From NCBI GenBank assembly GCA_001771935.1, contig MERD01000114.1:28336-71579 (forward strand): DNA of 43,244 nt, read 5' to 3'. This document shows, piece by piece, positions 7,897-14,686 of this stretch. Numbering within the stretch: the stretch's first letter is position 1; every line of letters starts with the position of its first letter. The position numbers and the translations under genes are program-made. The stretch comes from Betaproteobacteria bacterium RIFCSPLOWO2_02_FULL_67_26. Lineage in GTDB: Bacteria > Pseudomonadota > Gammaproteobacteria > Burkholderiales > SG8-41. The notes under the pieces were generated by a model. That model saw only the letters and a list, made by a program, of their open reading frames with translations. It made no database searches and was not told the DNA's origin.

Positions 7897-7920
7897 GGCA
7901 ATGGGCAACGGGCGCCGGGC
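7897..7920 (+). repeat. 7-nt-period G-rich junction repeat
   Basis: GGCAATG, GGCAACG, GGCGCCG and GGC run in register every seven bases between the MlaC-like stop and the -10 box of the next gene. Degenerate member of the window's heptad family. Confidence 0.5.
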
Positions 7921-7926
7921 TAAAAT
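7921..7926 (+). promoter_or_regulatory. Likely -10 box TAAAAT, near-leaderless gene
   Basis: GGCTAAAATGC places a TAAAAT hexamer only 6 nt before the ATG at 7933. This is a common betaproteobacterial arrangement giving a leaderless or nearly leaderless mRNA. No good -35 is visible; the upstream bases are occupied by a heptad repeat. Confidence 0.4.
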
Positions 7927-7932
7927 GCAGCC

Positions 7933-8265
7933 ATGCCCGGCCTCGAAGTCCTCGGCATTCTCCTGCTCGGCGGGCTGGCCTGGCTCTGGTACGACAGCCT
8001 GCGGGCGCGCGAAGCGGCGATCCGCGCCGCCCGCGAGATCTGCGCGGCGGAGGGGCTGATGCTGCTCGACGACACGGTGTCGATCTCGGGCCTGAAGCCG
8101 GTGCGCGAGGAGAACGGGCGCCTCGCGCTGCAGCGCGCTTACGACTTCGAGTTCAGCGACACGGGCAACAACCGCCTGAAGGGCGGCATGGTCCTGCGGG
8201 GCCACCGGCTCGTATTGCTCAACGTGGGGCTGCGCGACGAGCCGACGGTGAGAACGCTGCACTGA
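7933..8265 (+). CDS. DUF3301 family membrane-anchored protein
   Basis: A 110-aa protein with a single N-terminal membrane helix (GLEVLGILLLGGLAWLWYDS) followed by a cytoplasmic domain of the DUF3301 type: RAREAAIRAAREICAAEG, LLDDTVSISGL, and a C-terminal beta region around YDFEFSDTG and GHRLVLLNVG. The family is common in beta- and gammaproteobacteria, and its function is not established. It is convergent with the acyl-CoA dehydrogenase gene, the two stop codons being one base apart. Confidence 0.85.
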   Translation: MPGLEVLGILLLGGLAWLWYDSLRAREAAIRAAREICAAEGLMLLDDTVSISGLKPVREENGRLALQRAYDFEFSDTGNNRLKGGMVLRGHRLVLLNVGLRDEPTVRTLH

Positions 8266-8266
8266 C

Positions 8267-9517
8267 TCAGGCTTCCGGCCCGGCGTACTTGCCGGCCGTG
8301 TCCGGGAACAGGTTCTTCACGATCTTGAACTTCGTGATGTCCACGGTGCCGTCCATGTGGAGGTACATGGAGGCGTCGCGGTAGAGCTTCTCGATGCCGA
8401 ATTCGAGCATCGTGCCGTTGCCGCCGTGGAGTTCCATCGCGTGCCGGCAGACGTCGAGCACGGCCTCGGAGGCGTAGAGCTTCACCATGTTGCACAGCAC
8501 CTCCGCCTCGGGAAGCCGCTCGTCCACGGCCCGCGACGCCTCGCGCAGGAGTCCCCGCACCGCGCAGATCTTGGTGGCCATCTCCGCGAGCCGGATCGCG
8601 GTGGCCTGATGCTTGATGAGAATCTTGCCGCCCTGAACGTAGTCCTGGACGTACTTCGAGGTCTCCTCGAACGCCCGCACCGCGACGCCCAGGTTCTTCG
8701 AGCCCTGGATGATCTTGCCCGGCCGGAAATAGACCCCCGCCCTGGCGAGCGCGACGTCCTGCACCAGGCAATGGTCCCGCGGCACGGCGCAGTCCTCGAG
8801 CACGATCTCGCCGTTGTTCATGTAGCGCCCGCCCAGCGTCTCGTTGCACTTGACCGGGGTCAGGCCGGGCGCGTCGCGCGGCACGAGGAAGCACGACGTG
8901 CCCTTGGTCATGCCGGCGCCGGGCCTGGTGGTCGCGTAGACCACGTAGAGCTTCGCGTCCCAGGCGTTGGTGATGAACTGCTTGCGGCCGTTGATCACCC
9001 ACTGGTCGCCCTTCAGCTCGGCGCGCGTGTGCATCATCGCTTCCGGCACGTCGTAGGGGAGCCAGCGGTCGGAGGCGCCGCGCGGCTCGGTCAGGCAGTG
9101 AGAGAGCAGGAACGTCGGGTCCTTCACCACCTCCGGGAACCAGCGCTCCTGCAGGTGGCGCGGCGCGATGTTCCGCAGCAGCACCGACACCTTCCAGATC
9201 TGCACCAGCTTCTCCGAGAGGCCGCAGTCGCCGCGGGAGACCTCCTCGGAGATCACGGCGAAGGTCCGGGTCTCGGTCTTCGGGTCGAGCGGCGTGCCGC
9301 CGAATTCCTCCGGGACGCCGAGCGTGCGGATGCCGATTTCGTCGGCCACCTCGAGTATCTTCCGCGGCAGCCGCTCGTCGGGGTTCATGTTCCATTCGCG
9401 CTGCCAGTTCTGGCGCGTGAACGGGATGACCACCTCGTCCGCGAACTTGCGGGTGACGTCCCGCATCATGCGGGTCTCCTCCGGGAGACCGCGCTCCACC
9501 ATGTCGTCGAGCAGCAT
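8267..9517 (-). CDS. Acyl-CoA dehydrogenase family protein with Asp at the usual Glu site
   Basis: A 416-aa flavin acyl-CoA dehydrogenase. It shows the N-terminal helical domain, the FAD/substrate middle domain (LSHCLTEPRGASD, then WVINGRKQFITNA near 173-185), and the C-terminal helical domain with MELHGGNGTM (361-370) and LYRDASMYLHMDGT. In most members the catalytic base near this end lies in an EGT motif; here it reads MDGT (D389). Start is ATG 9517; longer in-frame extensions would overlap the NIPSNAP gene. That gene lies 14 nt upstream, so they are probably cotranscribed. Dehydrogenation of an unusual or branched acyl-CoA is likely, or a related thioester reaction. Confidence 0.9.
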   Translation of the reverse strand: MLLDDMVERGLPEETRMMRDVTRKFADEVVIPFTRQNWQREWNMNPDERLPRKILEVADEIGIRTLGVPEEFGGTPLDPKTETRTFAVISEEVSRGDCGLSEKLVQIWKVSVLLRNIAPRHLQERWFPEVVKDPTFLLSHCLTEPRGASDRWLPYDVPEAMMHTRAELKGDQWVINGRKQFITNAWDAKLYVVYATTRPGAGMTKGTSCFLVPRDAPGLTPVKCNETLGGRYMNNGEIVLEDCAVPRDHCLVQDVALARAGVYFRPGKIIQGSKNLGVAVRAFEETSKYVQDYVQGGKILIKHQATAIRLAEMATKICAVRGLLREASRAVDERLPEAEVLCNMVKLYASEAVLDVCRHAMELHGGNGTMLEFGIEKLYRDASMYLHMDGTVDITKFKIVKNLFPDTAGKYAGPEA

Positions 9518-9531
9518 CGTCGTCCGCCGCG

Positions 9532-10176
9532 CTATTGCAGCGGCGAGAAAGCGGCGGGCATGAGGATCTTGTTCTCCTGGTGCACCAGGTGGTATTCGGG
9601 CAGGCCCGCCTTCTTGGCCGCGGCCGACGGCGGCCAGTTGCCGGTCTCGCGCAGCTTGTTGCGCAGGTTCCAGCGCTCGTCGAGTGTCTTGTACGGCCAG
9701 ATGTGCATGAACTGGTTGAGCCCGCCGAGCTCCGAGTACAGGATCGCGGTCGGCTTGCCGTGCTGCATCCGGAACGGGATGGCGTGCGCCCACGCCCGGG
9801 TGAGGTTTTCGAGCTGGCCGGTGGCATAGGTGTAGATGCGCATCTCGAAGAACGGCCCCTGCCTGCCGGGTTTGATCTCGGGCGAGAAATCGAACGGGAT
9901 GAAGATGTCCGAGCGCTGTCTCACCATGAACTCGGAGGTGTTCGGCGGCCACTTGCCGGCGCCTTCCTTGACCGCGGCGTCGCGGATCCTGGCGCGCTCC
10001 TCGAGGTCCTGGTACGGCCAGACGTGGATGACCTGGTTGAGCGGCCCGATCTCGGTGTGCCAGTACGCGGCGAGCGGCGAGAATTTCTTGCGCGTCTCGT
10101 AGGCCTCGCCGAAGCGCTTCTCGACCTCCGGCAGCGAATGCGGCTTGATGTCGTAGGTCCTGAATTCGTAGATCAT
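9532..10176 (-). CDS. NIPSNAP family protein, two domains
   Basis: A 214-aa protein with two tandem NIPSNAP (dimeric alpha/beta-barrel) domains. The first, starting MIYEFRTYDIKP, carries the IHVWPYQDLEERARIRD signature. The second, starting FFEMRIYTYATGQL, carries FMHIWPYKTLDERWNLR. The repeated H-x-W-P-Y element is the family hallmark. ATG 10176 is preceded by AGGGGGAG. NIPSNAP proteins are often encoded in catabolic operons; their biochemical role is unsettled. Pairing with an acyl-CoA dehydrogenase suggests handling of a CoA-linked intermediate (inference). Confidence 0.92.
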   Translation of the reverse strand: MIYEFRTYDIKPHSLPEVEKRFGEAYETRKKFSPLAAYWHTEIGPLNQVIHVWPYQDLEERARIRDAAVKEGAGKWPPNTSEFMVRQRSDIFIPFDFSPEIKPGRQGPFFEMRIYTYATGQLENLTRAWAHAIPFRMQHGKPTAILYSELGGLNQFMHIWPYKTLDERWNLRNKLRETGNWPPSAAAKKAGLPEYHLVHQENKILMPAAFSPLQ

Positions 10177-10278
10177 GGAAAGCTCCCCCTGGAGTGGTCG
10201 TGTGTGGAGCGACGCCGCAAGCCGAAGGAATTCGGAGGGCGGCCGCTCGGATCAGGCCGGTAACTGTACTGCGAAGCA

Positions 10279-10297
10279 CGGCGCTTGGCCAGCGCCG
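10279..10297. other. Intergenic stem-loop between two minus-strand genes
   Basis: CGGCGCT (10279-10285) and AGCGCCG (10291-10297) form a perfect 7-bp stem around a TGGCC loop, in the 141-bp space between the membrane-protein stop and the NIPSNAP start. No T-run follows on either strand, so terminator activity is uncertain. The rest of this spacer shows nothing else I can name. Confidence 0.3.
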
Positions 10298-10317
10298 GCA
10301 GTCCACTCTGTGAACCG

Positions 10318-10764
10318 TCAGCCCGCGTTCACGTTGCCGCGATCCCGGCGCCGGGACATCAGGGCCAGTACGATCAGGGCGAGGCTCAGAACCGGCATGG
10401 CGTATTCGAGATATCCGTGCGCCAGGCTGCCGGCAATGCCCCTCTCCTCGATCATTCCGGCCGTCACGCGCCACGAGCTGCTGTAGTAGAAATGGAGCGC
10501 CGCCGGGAGCGAGGAGAGTTCGAAACCCGAGGTCAACGCGACCATGCGGATGACCCGGACCGCGTAGAACACCAGGTAGACGCCTGACGCCAGCATGACG
10601 ACGGGACGCCAATAGGCGAAATTCAGGATCACCGCCGCACCGGCAAGGAGCCCGCAAAACCCTATGGTCAGCGCCGACGGCGGATAGTCGGGAGCGTAGA
10701 AAAAGGCCGCCAGCAGCACATAGGCAGACCACGTGGCAACGGCCGCAACGCCGGGCACGCTCAT
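10318..10764 (-). CDS. Small integral membrane protein coupled to TlpA-like gene
   Basis: A 148-aa hydrophobic protein with about four membrane segments: VAAVATWSAYVLLAAFFYA, LTIGFCGLLAGAAVILNFAYW, VVMLASGVYLVFYAVRVI, and YAMPVLSLALIVLALMS near the end. I chose the ATG at 10764, which overlaps the TGA of the thioredoxin-like gene by one base (TGATG); an upstream extension would lie in that gene. It has only one Cys, so it is not a DsbD-like dithiol conduit by itself. I do not recognise the family. Coupling suggests a shared role with the redox pair upstream. Confidence 0.75.
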   Translation of the reverse strand: MSVPGVAAVATWSAYVLLAAFFYAPDYPPSALTIGFCGLLAGAAVILNFAYWRPVVMLASGVYLVFYAVRVIRMVALTSGFELSSLPAALHFYYSSSWRVTAGMIEERGIAGSLAHGYLEYAMPVLSLALIVLALMSRRRDRGNVNAG

Positions 10765-11336
10765 CAATTCCTCTGCTCGACCAGAGTCCTGATGAGATCT
10801 CTCGCCGCCGGGCTGTACCAGTCCGCCGGACCCCACATCCGGGCCAGGGCCACGCCTTTCCGGTCGATCAGGTAGGTTGCGGGAAGGCCGAAGGCCCCGT
10901 AGAGCAGCCCGACCTCGCCCTCGGGATCCATCAGGACCAGGTAGTTCACCTTCAGTCCCTCGACGAAGGCGAGCGCGTCCCGTCGCTTATCCTTCACGTT
11001 CACCGCCACGATCTCCAGTCCCTTGCCCTTGAACTCCCGGTAGAGGCGTTCCATGGACGGCATCTCGTCGCGGCAGGACTCGCACCAGCTTGCCCAGAAA
11101 TTCAGGAACACGACCTTGCCGCGGAAATCCTTGAGCGAAACCTTTCTGCCGCCCGCGTCGGGGAGGGTGAAATCCGGGGCGGGCGGGCGGTCCTTCAGCT
11201 CCTGCAGCTTGGGAATCAGCTTGAAGTCAGGGGCACCCGCGGCCTGGGCCCACGGCGCTCCCCCGGTGAGCAAAAAAACAACGGCCAGCAGGAGCTGGCC
11301 GGAGAAAATGGAAGGGAACGGGCGCTCGTCACCCAT
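10764..11336 (-). CDS. TlpA/ResA-type periplasmic thioredoxin-like protein
   Basis: A 190-aa exported thioredoxin-fold protein. Residues about 10-33 are a hydrophobic signal sequence or anchor (LLLAVVFLLTGGAPWAQA). The TlpA/AhpC-TSA pattern follows: PAPDFTLPDAGGRKVSL, then FLNFWASWCESCRDE with active-site C85-E-S-C88, and a cis-Pro loop FGLPATYLIDRKG. Such proteins donate electrons to periplasmic acceptors. Its upstream neighbour is the selenocysteine peroxiredoxin, 16 nt away, which has no Cys of its own. That makes this dithiol protein the obvious candidate reductant (inference). The start ATG lies inside a heptad repeat. Confidence 0.9.
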   Translation of the reverse strand: MGDERPFPSIFSGQLLLAVVFLLTGGAPWAQAAGAPDFKLIPKLQELKDRPPAPDFTLPDAGGRKVSLKDFRGKVVFLNFWASWCESCRDEMPSMERLYREFKGKGLEIVAVNVKDKRRDALAFVEGLKVNYLVLMDPEGEVGLLYGAFGLPATYLIDRKGVALARMWGPADWYSPAARDLIRTLVEQRN

Positions 11337-11352
11337 CAGTCATCACCCATCA
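11329..11352 (-). repeat. Heptad junction repeat TGATGGG/TGATGAC/TGATGGG
   Basis: On the minus strand the junction after the peroxiredoxin reads TGATGGG, TGATGAC, TGATGGG, TGA. It contains several TGATG stop-start overlaps and the start codon of the TlpA-like gene at 11336. Confidence 0.6.
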
Positions 11353-11883
11353 CTAATTGAGCTTCTTGAGTTCCTCGATCAGCGTCTCGTTCGACACCAG
11401 TGGTTCCTTCGGCGCCAGCACCTTCTTGTAGCGGACGATGCCCTGCTTGTCGACGATGAACCAGGAACGCTGCGCCAGCTTGCGCTCGGTGTTCAACACG
11501 CCGTAAGCCGCCATCGTCTTCAGCCCCGGGAAGTCGGTGAGCAGCGGGTAGTTGAGCTTGAGGAAATCGGCGAAGGCCTGCTGCGAGAAGCGGACGTTCG
11601 CGCTGATGCCCACGATCTCGGCATCGGCCGCCTCGAACTTCGGATAGTCGTCCCTACTGGACGACAGTTCCTTGATTCACGTCGGCGTGAAATCGAGGAC
11701 GTAGAACTGGATGACCAGGTTTTTCTTGCCGGCGAGCTCGCTCAGCTTGAATTTTCCGCCCTTGGTGCTGATCAGCTCGAAATCCGGGGCTTTCTCCCCG
11801 ACTTCCACCGCCGCCGCGTGGCCGGGCAGGCCGACGAGCGAGAGAGCCATTACGACGGCCGGGATAATGCCGAATCGCTTCAT
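11353..11883 (-). CDS. Periplasmic peroxiredoxin with selenocysteine (Sec69)
   Basis: A 176-aa peroxiredoxin read through an in-frame TGA at 11679-11677. Upstream reads V-L-D-F-T-P-T and downstream I-K-E-L, so the TGA is exactly where the peroxidatic Cys of the FTPxC motif belongs (U69). Both halves share one frame with no other stop. The N-terminus MKRFGIIPAVVMALSLVGLPGHAAA is a signal peptide, so the enzyme should work in the periplasm. The conserved Arg of the Prx active site is R139 (AQRSWFIVD). There is no Cys anywhere, so it is a one-Sec peroxidase needing an external reductant. AGGAGGG lies 5 nt before the ATG. It reduces peroxides; a conventional caller would leave two fragments. Confidence 0.9.
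11647..11679 (-). promoter_or_regulatory. Candidate bacterial SECIS element and Sec codon of peroxiredoxin
   Basis: On the minus strand the TGA (11679-11677) is followed 11 nt later by GTCGTCC (11665-11659), loop AGTAG (11658-11654), and GGACGAC (11653-11647), a perfect 7-bp stem. The apical loop begins 18 nt after the TGA and has G as its second base. Geometry and loop agree with the hairpin in the UGSC gene. Confidence 0.78.
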
Positions 11884-11957
11884 AAACCCTCCTGTCTTGG
11901 CGAACCACACCGTAAACAGCATAGCCCGGCGGAACATTCCCCGCCTTCGGCGTCCGA

Positions 11958-12554
11958 TCATGCCAGGCCGGCCAGGAGCAGCCAGCTGCCGGCCAGCCCG
12001 ATCGCCGTGCCGCCGGCCCGAAGGATGCCGGGACGCGCCTGCAGGGCGACTCCGGCCGCAACGCCGATCGCGTGCAGCGCCGCGGTCGCGGCCAGGAAGC
12101 CAGCGAAGTAGAGCCACGGCGACGAAAACGCCGGCATCTCGCCGCCGTGGGCGTGCCCGTGGAACAGCGCGAAAAGCGCAACCAGCGCCACCGGCCAGTA
12201 CCATTTGGCGCTGACCGCCAGCGCAACCAGCAGGCCCAGCACCAGCACCGACAACGCCACCATGCTCTCGACCTGGGGCAGGGCGATTCCGTGGGTGCCG
12301 GCCACCGCGCCGGCCGCCATGGTGGCGACGAAAGCCGCGGGAAGGATCAGCCGGTAGCGCCCGCCGAGCTGGGCGGCCCAGATGCCCACTGCCACCATCG
12401 CGAGGAGGTGGTCCAGCCCCATGAACGGGTGCGCGAGGCCGGCCGCCAGCCCGCCGTCGGGATGGACCCCGACGTGGGCGAACGCCGCGCCGCTGACGAT
12501 CAGCGCGAGAAAGCCGAGAAAAATCTGCACGCCCTGAGTCATCTGTAGCCCCAT
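11958..12554 (-). CDS. HupE/UreJ family membrane protein (Ni/Co transport type)
   Basis: A 198-aa membrane protein with a cleavable-looking N-terminus (FLGFLALIVSGAAFAHVG) and about six more helices. The HupE signature AHPFMGLDHLLAM near residues 40-52 is clear, and a second His-rich stretch, FHGHAHGGEMP, probably binds metal. Family members import Ni or Co for hydrogenase, urease or B12. Start is ATG 12554; an internal Met (codon 5) is an alternative. No hydrogenase or urease genes are in the window, so the metal client is unknown. A gap of 74 nt separates it from the downstream peroxiredoxin. Confidence 0.9.
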   Translation of the reverse strand: MGLQMTQGVQIFLGFLALIVSGAAFAHVGVHPDGGLAAGLAHPFMGLDHLLAMVAVGIWAAQLGGRYRLILPAAFVATMAAGAVAGTHGIALPQVESMVALSVLVLGLLVALAVSAKWYWPVALVALFALFHGHAHGGEMPAFSSPWLYFAGFLAATAALHAIGVAAGVALQARPGILRAGGTAIGLAGSWLLLAGLA

Positions 12555-12562
12555 CACCGCCT

Positions 12563-13177
12563 TCAGGCCGGTTCCTTGACCTTCGCCCCCAGGTAACGCT
12601 TGATCACCTCGGCCGTGAGCACGACCTTGGCGTTGTACTCGGGCGCGTCCTCGATCTGCTCGAGGTCGTTCAGGCCGCAGTACTTGTAGACGCGGTTGAT
12701 CGCCGATATGAGCCGCACGGGGCGGTCGGGGTCCGCGTTGAAGTGCTGATGGATGGTGTTGGGCGGGATGTAGATCACGTCCCCGGCCTCCCATTCGTAG
12801 CGCTTGATCTCGTCCTGCGGCTTCCAGTGGTAGGTGTCGGTGATCTCGACGTCGCAGTCCTGGTGCAGGTCGTAGCCGCGGCCCTCGAGCACGTAGAGGC
12901 ATTCCTCGGCGAGGTGGCGGTGCTTGCCGGAGCGGCTGCCCGGAGGAATGATCTGCATGTACGCGTCCACCGTCTCCATGCGCGTGTTCATCTGCTCGTT
13001 GAGCAGGTGCTTCAACAATCCCTGCCGCGACATTTCCCAAACCATGTCGTCCGGACGCACGATTTTCTTGCGCTTGGCGTTTCGCGCCGGCGCGCTCATC
13101 GCGTCATCGAGCAGGTTCTGGTAGAGCCTGCCGCTCGTCTTGCCCTTCAACCAGGCTTTCGCTTCACCCCATGCCAT
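12563..13177 (-). CDS. Single-domain cupin protein with HQHFN motif
   Basis: A 204-aa cupin. Metal motif 1 is GKHRHLAEECLYVLEGRGYD, giving the H-x-H-x3-E ligands. Motif 2 is W-x-AGDVIYIPPNTIHQHFNAD with the final metal His. A helical N-terminal extension of about 70 residues precedes the barrel. It lies 3 nt downstream of the other cupin gene and 8 nt upstream of hupE. The HQH[FH]NAD end of motif 2 is shared by the neighbouring cupins, so they are one expanded subfamily. Likely an Fe- or Mn-dependent oxygenase or isomerase in the neighbouring catabolic run; reaction unknown. Confidence 0.85.
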   Translation of the reverse strand: MAWGEAKAWLKGKTSGRLYQNLLDDAMSAPARNAKRKKIVRPDDMVWEMSRQGLLKHLLNEQMNTRMETVDAYMQIIPPGSRSGKHRHLAEECLYVLEGRGYDLHQDCDVEITDTYHWKPQDEIKRYEWEAGDVIYIPPNTIHQHFNADPDRPVRLISAINRVYKYCGLNDLEQIEDAPEYNAKVVLTAEVIKRYLGAKVKEPA

Positions 13178-13180
13178 CGG

Positions 13181-13735
13181 TCACCCCGCGTGGTTGTAGT
13201 CCTGCTCTTCTTCGCGCGGCTTGAACCCCGCGCCGCCCGGCGTCGCCTCGGTGGGGCGCGGGATCACGGTTTTCTGGAAGAGCATGTTCAGGAACAGGTA
13301 CATCGGCTTGGCCTTCAGCACCAGCGCGCGCGCCGGCTTGTCCGGGTCTGCGTTGTGGTGCTGGTGCACGCAGTTGTTGTGGACGATCGCCACGTCGCCG
13401 GCCTGCCAGTCGTAGCGCACCCCGTCGTGGATCTCGTAGCCGGTGCCGTCGAGGATGTAGAAGGCGGCCTCGTTCACGTGACCGTGCTTCTGCGACACGC
13501 CGCCGGGCCCGTATTCCTCGAGGTGGATGTGCAGCGTCTGCCCGAGGCCATCCACCGGCTCGATGTAGTGCCGGCTGTAGCACTGCGGTCCGTCCATGAA
13601 CTTGAGCTCGCTGCCCTTCTTCACGCGCGGCAGGGCGCGCAGGCGCTGGAGCTCCTCCTTCAGGTTGTAATGCCCCTGGATGCCCCGGACGAACACCCGG
13701 TCCTTCTTGCTGTGGTAATGCGACTCAATGCCCAT
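13181..13735 (-). CDS. Single-domain cupin protein with HQHHN motif
   Basis: A 184-aa cupin whose motif 1 reads GGVSQKHGHVNEAAFYILDG (ligands H-x-H-x3-E) and motif 2 W-x-AGDVAIVHNNCVHQHHNAD. A short helical N-terminus, HYNLKEELQRLRALP, precedes the barrel, and the C-terminus is polar (FKPREEEQDYNHAG). ATG 13735 heads a two-cupin pair with a 3-nt gap. Compared with its neighbour, the metal motifs and the NADPDKPAR segment after motif 2 are conserved, while the N-terminus differs. A role as an oxygenase of aromatic or enolic acids is inferred from context only. Confidence 0.85.
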   Translation of the reverse strand: MGIESHYHSKKDRVFVRGIQGHYNLKEELQRLRALPRVKKGSELKFMDGPQCYSRHYIEPVDGLGQTLHIHLEEYGPGGVSQKHGHVNEAAFYILDGTGYEIHDGVRYDWQAGDVAIVHNNCVHQHHNADPDKPARALVLKAKPMYLFLNMLFQKTVIPRPTEATPGGAGFKPREEEQDYNHAG

Positions 13736-13816
13736 GGCGGCTCTCCATTCGATGCGCGATTATAGCGCGCCGGGCGCTGGCGCAGAAGGCGGAAGGGCCG
13801 GATTTGCGCGCGCGGA

Positions 13817-14665
13817 TCACGGCTCTTCCCCGCGGCGCCAATTCCCGTACATCTCCAGCTGAAATCGCCTGGGCTTGAGGCCGCGGCAGATTTCCCGCAC
13901 GGCCTCCGCCTGGCGCAGCGGCAGCCCTTTTTCCTTCGCCATGGCGGCGACGATCTCCATGTCGTCGTCGGCCCACGCCATCGTCTGCTTGCCCCAGTGC
14001 TCGAGCGCGCCGTTCGCCGAGTGGGTCGTGAGCAGCGCTCTTCGCATCATCTCGACGTCGAGCCCGTAGCGCTGCGCGAGCGCGAGCCCTTCGTGGTCGG
14101 CGACCAGGCAGGCCCACATGATCATGTTGTTGACGGCTTTCGCCACCTGCGCGCTGCCGGGATCCCCGGTGTGAATGATGTCGCTCGAGTAGGCCGCGAG
14201 CACCGGCTTCAGGCGCGCGACGGTCTCCGCGGCCCCGGCGACGAACGAGAGCAGCGTGCCCTCGTCGGCGGCCCAGCCGCCCCGGCAGACGGTGGAATCC
14301 ACGACGTGTATCCCGAAGGGCCGCGCGCGCTCCGCGAGCTCGCGGACGGTGCCGGGATGCACGGTGCTCAATATGGCGACGATCGTGCCGCGGCGGGCGT
14401 CCTTGAGCAGGCCGCGTTCGGACAGCAGCTCGCGCAGCTCGCGGTCGTAGCCGACGCAGATCAGGATCGCGTCGGCTTCGCGCGCCAGCGCGGGCAGACC
14501 GGCGAGCCAGCGCGCGCCGCGCGCCTCGACCGCGGCCCGCTTGCCGGGATCGACGTCGTGGACGAGCACCGAAAACCCCTTGCGCGCGAGGTGGCCGATG
14601 ATCGGCTGCCCCATGCGGCCGGCGCCGATGACGCCGACGGTCTTTACCGCCTCACCATTCACCAT
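13817..14665 (-). CDS. 3-Hydroxyisobutyrate dehydrogenase-family protein
   Basis: A 282-aa beta-hydroxyacid dehydrogenase. The NAD(P) Rossmann motif GVIGAGRMGQP is at residues 11-21, the substrate-binding STVCRGGWAADEGTL at 124-138 replaces the usual DAPVSGG loop, and the catalytic Lys is K176 in GSAQVAKAVNNM. The second domain is all-helical, as in tartronate semialdehyde reductase and 3-HIBDH. The start region lies inside a (TGAATGG)3 repeat, so the precise initiation codon (ATG 14665 or the adjacent in-frame GTG) is uncertain. It follows the ThDP enzyme by 21 nt, so it may reduce the aldehyde made by that enzyme (inference). Confidence 0.88.
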   Translation of the reverse strand: MVNGEAVKTVGVIGAGRMGQPIIGHLARKGFSVLVHDVDPGKRAAVEARGARWLAGLPALAREADAILICVGYDRELRELLSERGLLKDARRGTIVAILSTVHPGTVRELAERARPFGIHVVDSTVCRGGWAADEGTLLSFVAGAAETVARLKPVLAAYSSDIIHTGDPGSAQVAKAVNNMIMWACLVADHEGLALAQRYGLDVEMMRRALLTTHSANGALEHWGKQTMAWADDDMEIVAAMAKEKGLPLRQAEAVREICRGLKPRRFQLEMYGNWRRGEEP

Positions 14666-14675
14666 TCACCATTCA
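14652..14675 (-). repeat. Perfect heptad repeat (TGAATGG)x3
   Basis: Minus strand TGAATGG repeated three times then TGA, at the junction between the ThDP enzyme and the dehydrogenase. Each unit contains a TGA stop and an ATG start; the period of seven puts successive ATGs in different frames. Confidence 0.7.
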
Positions 14676-14686
14676 CAAGTTGCCCG

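Noticed and set aside
11677-11679. TGA in peroxiredoxin as ordinary stop or sequencing error
   Set aside because: It replaces exactly the peroxidatic Cys; the frame stays open and conserved to the end, and a second independent SECIS-like hairpin follows. A read error cannot be excluded from this sequence alone.
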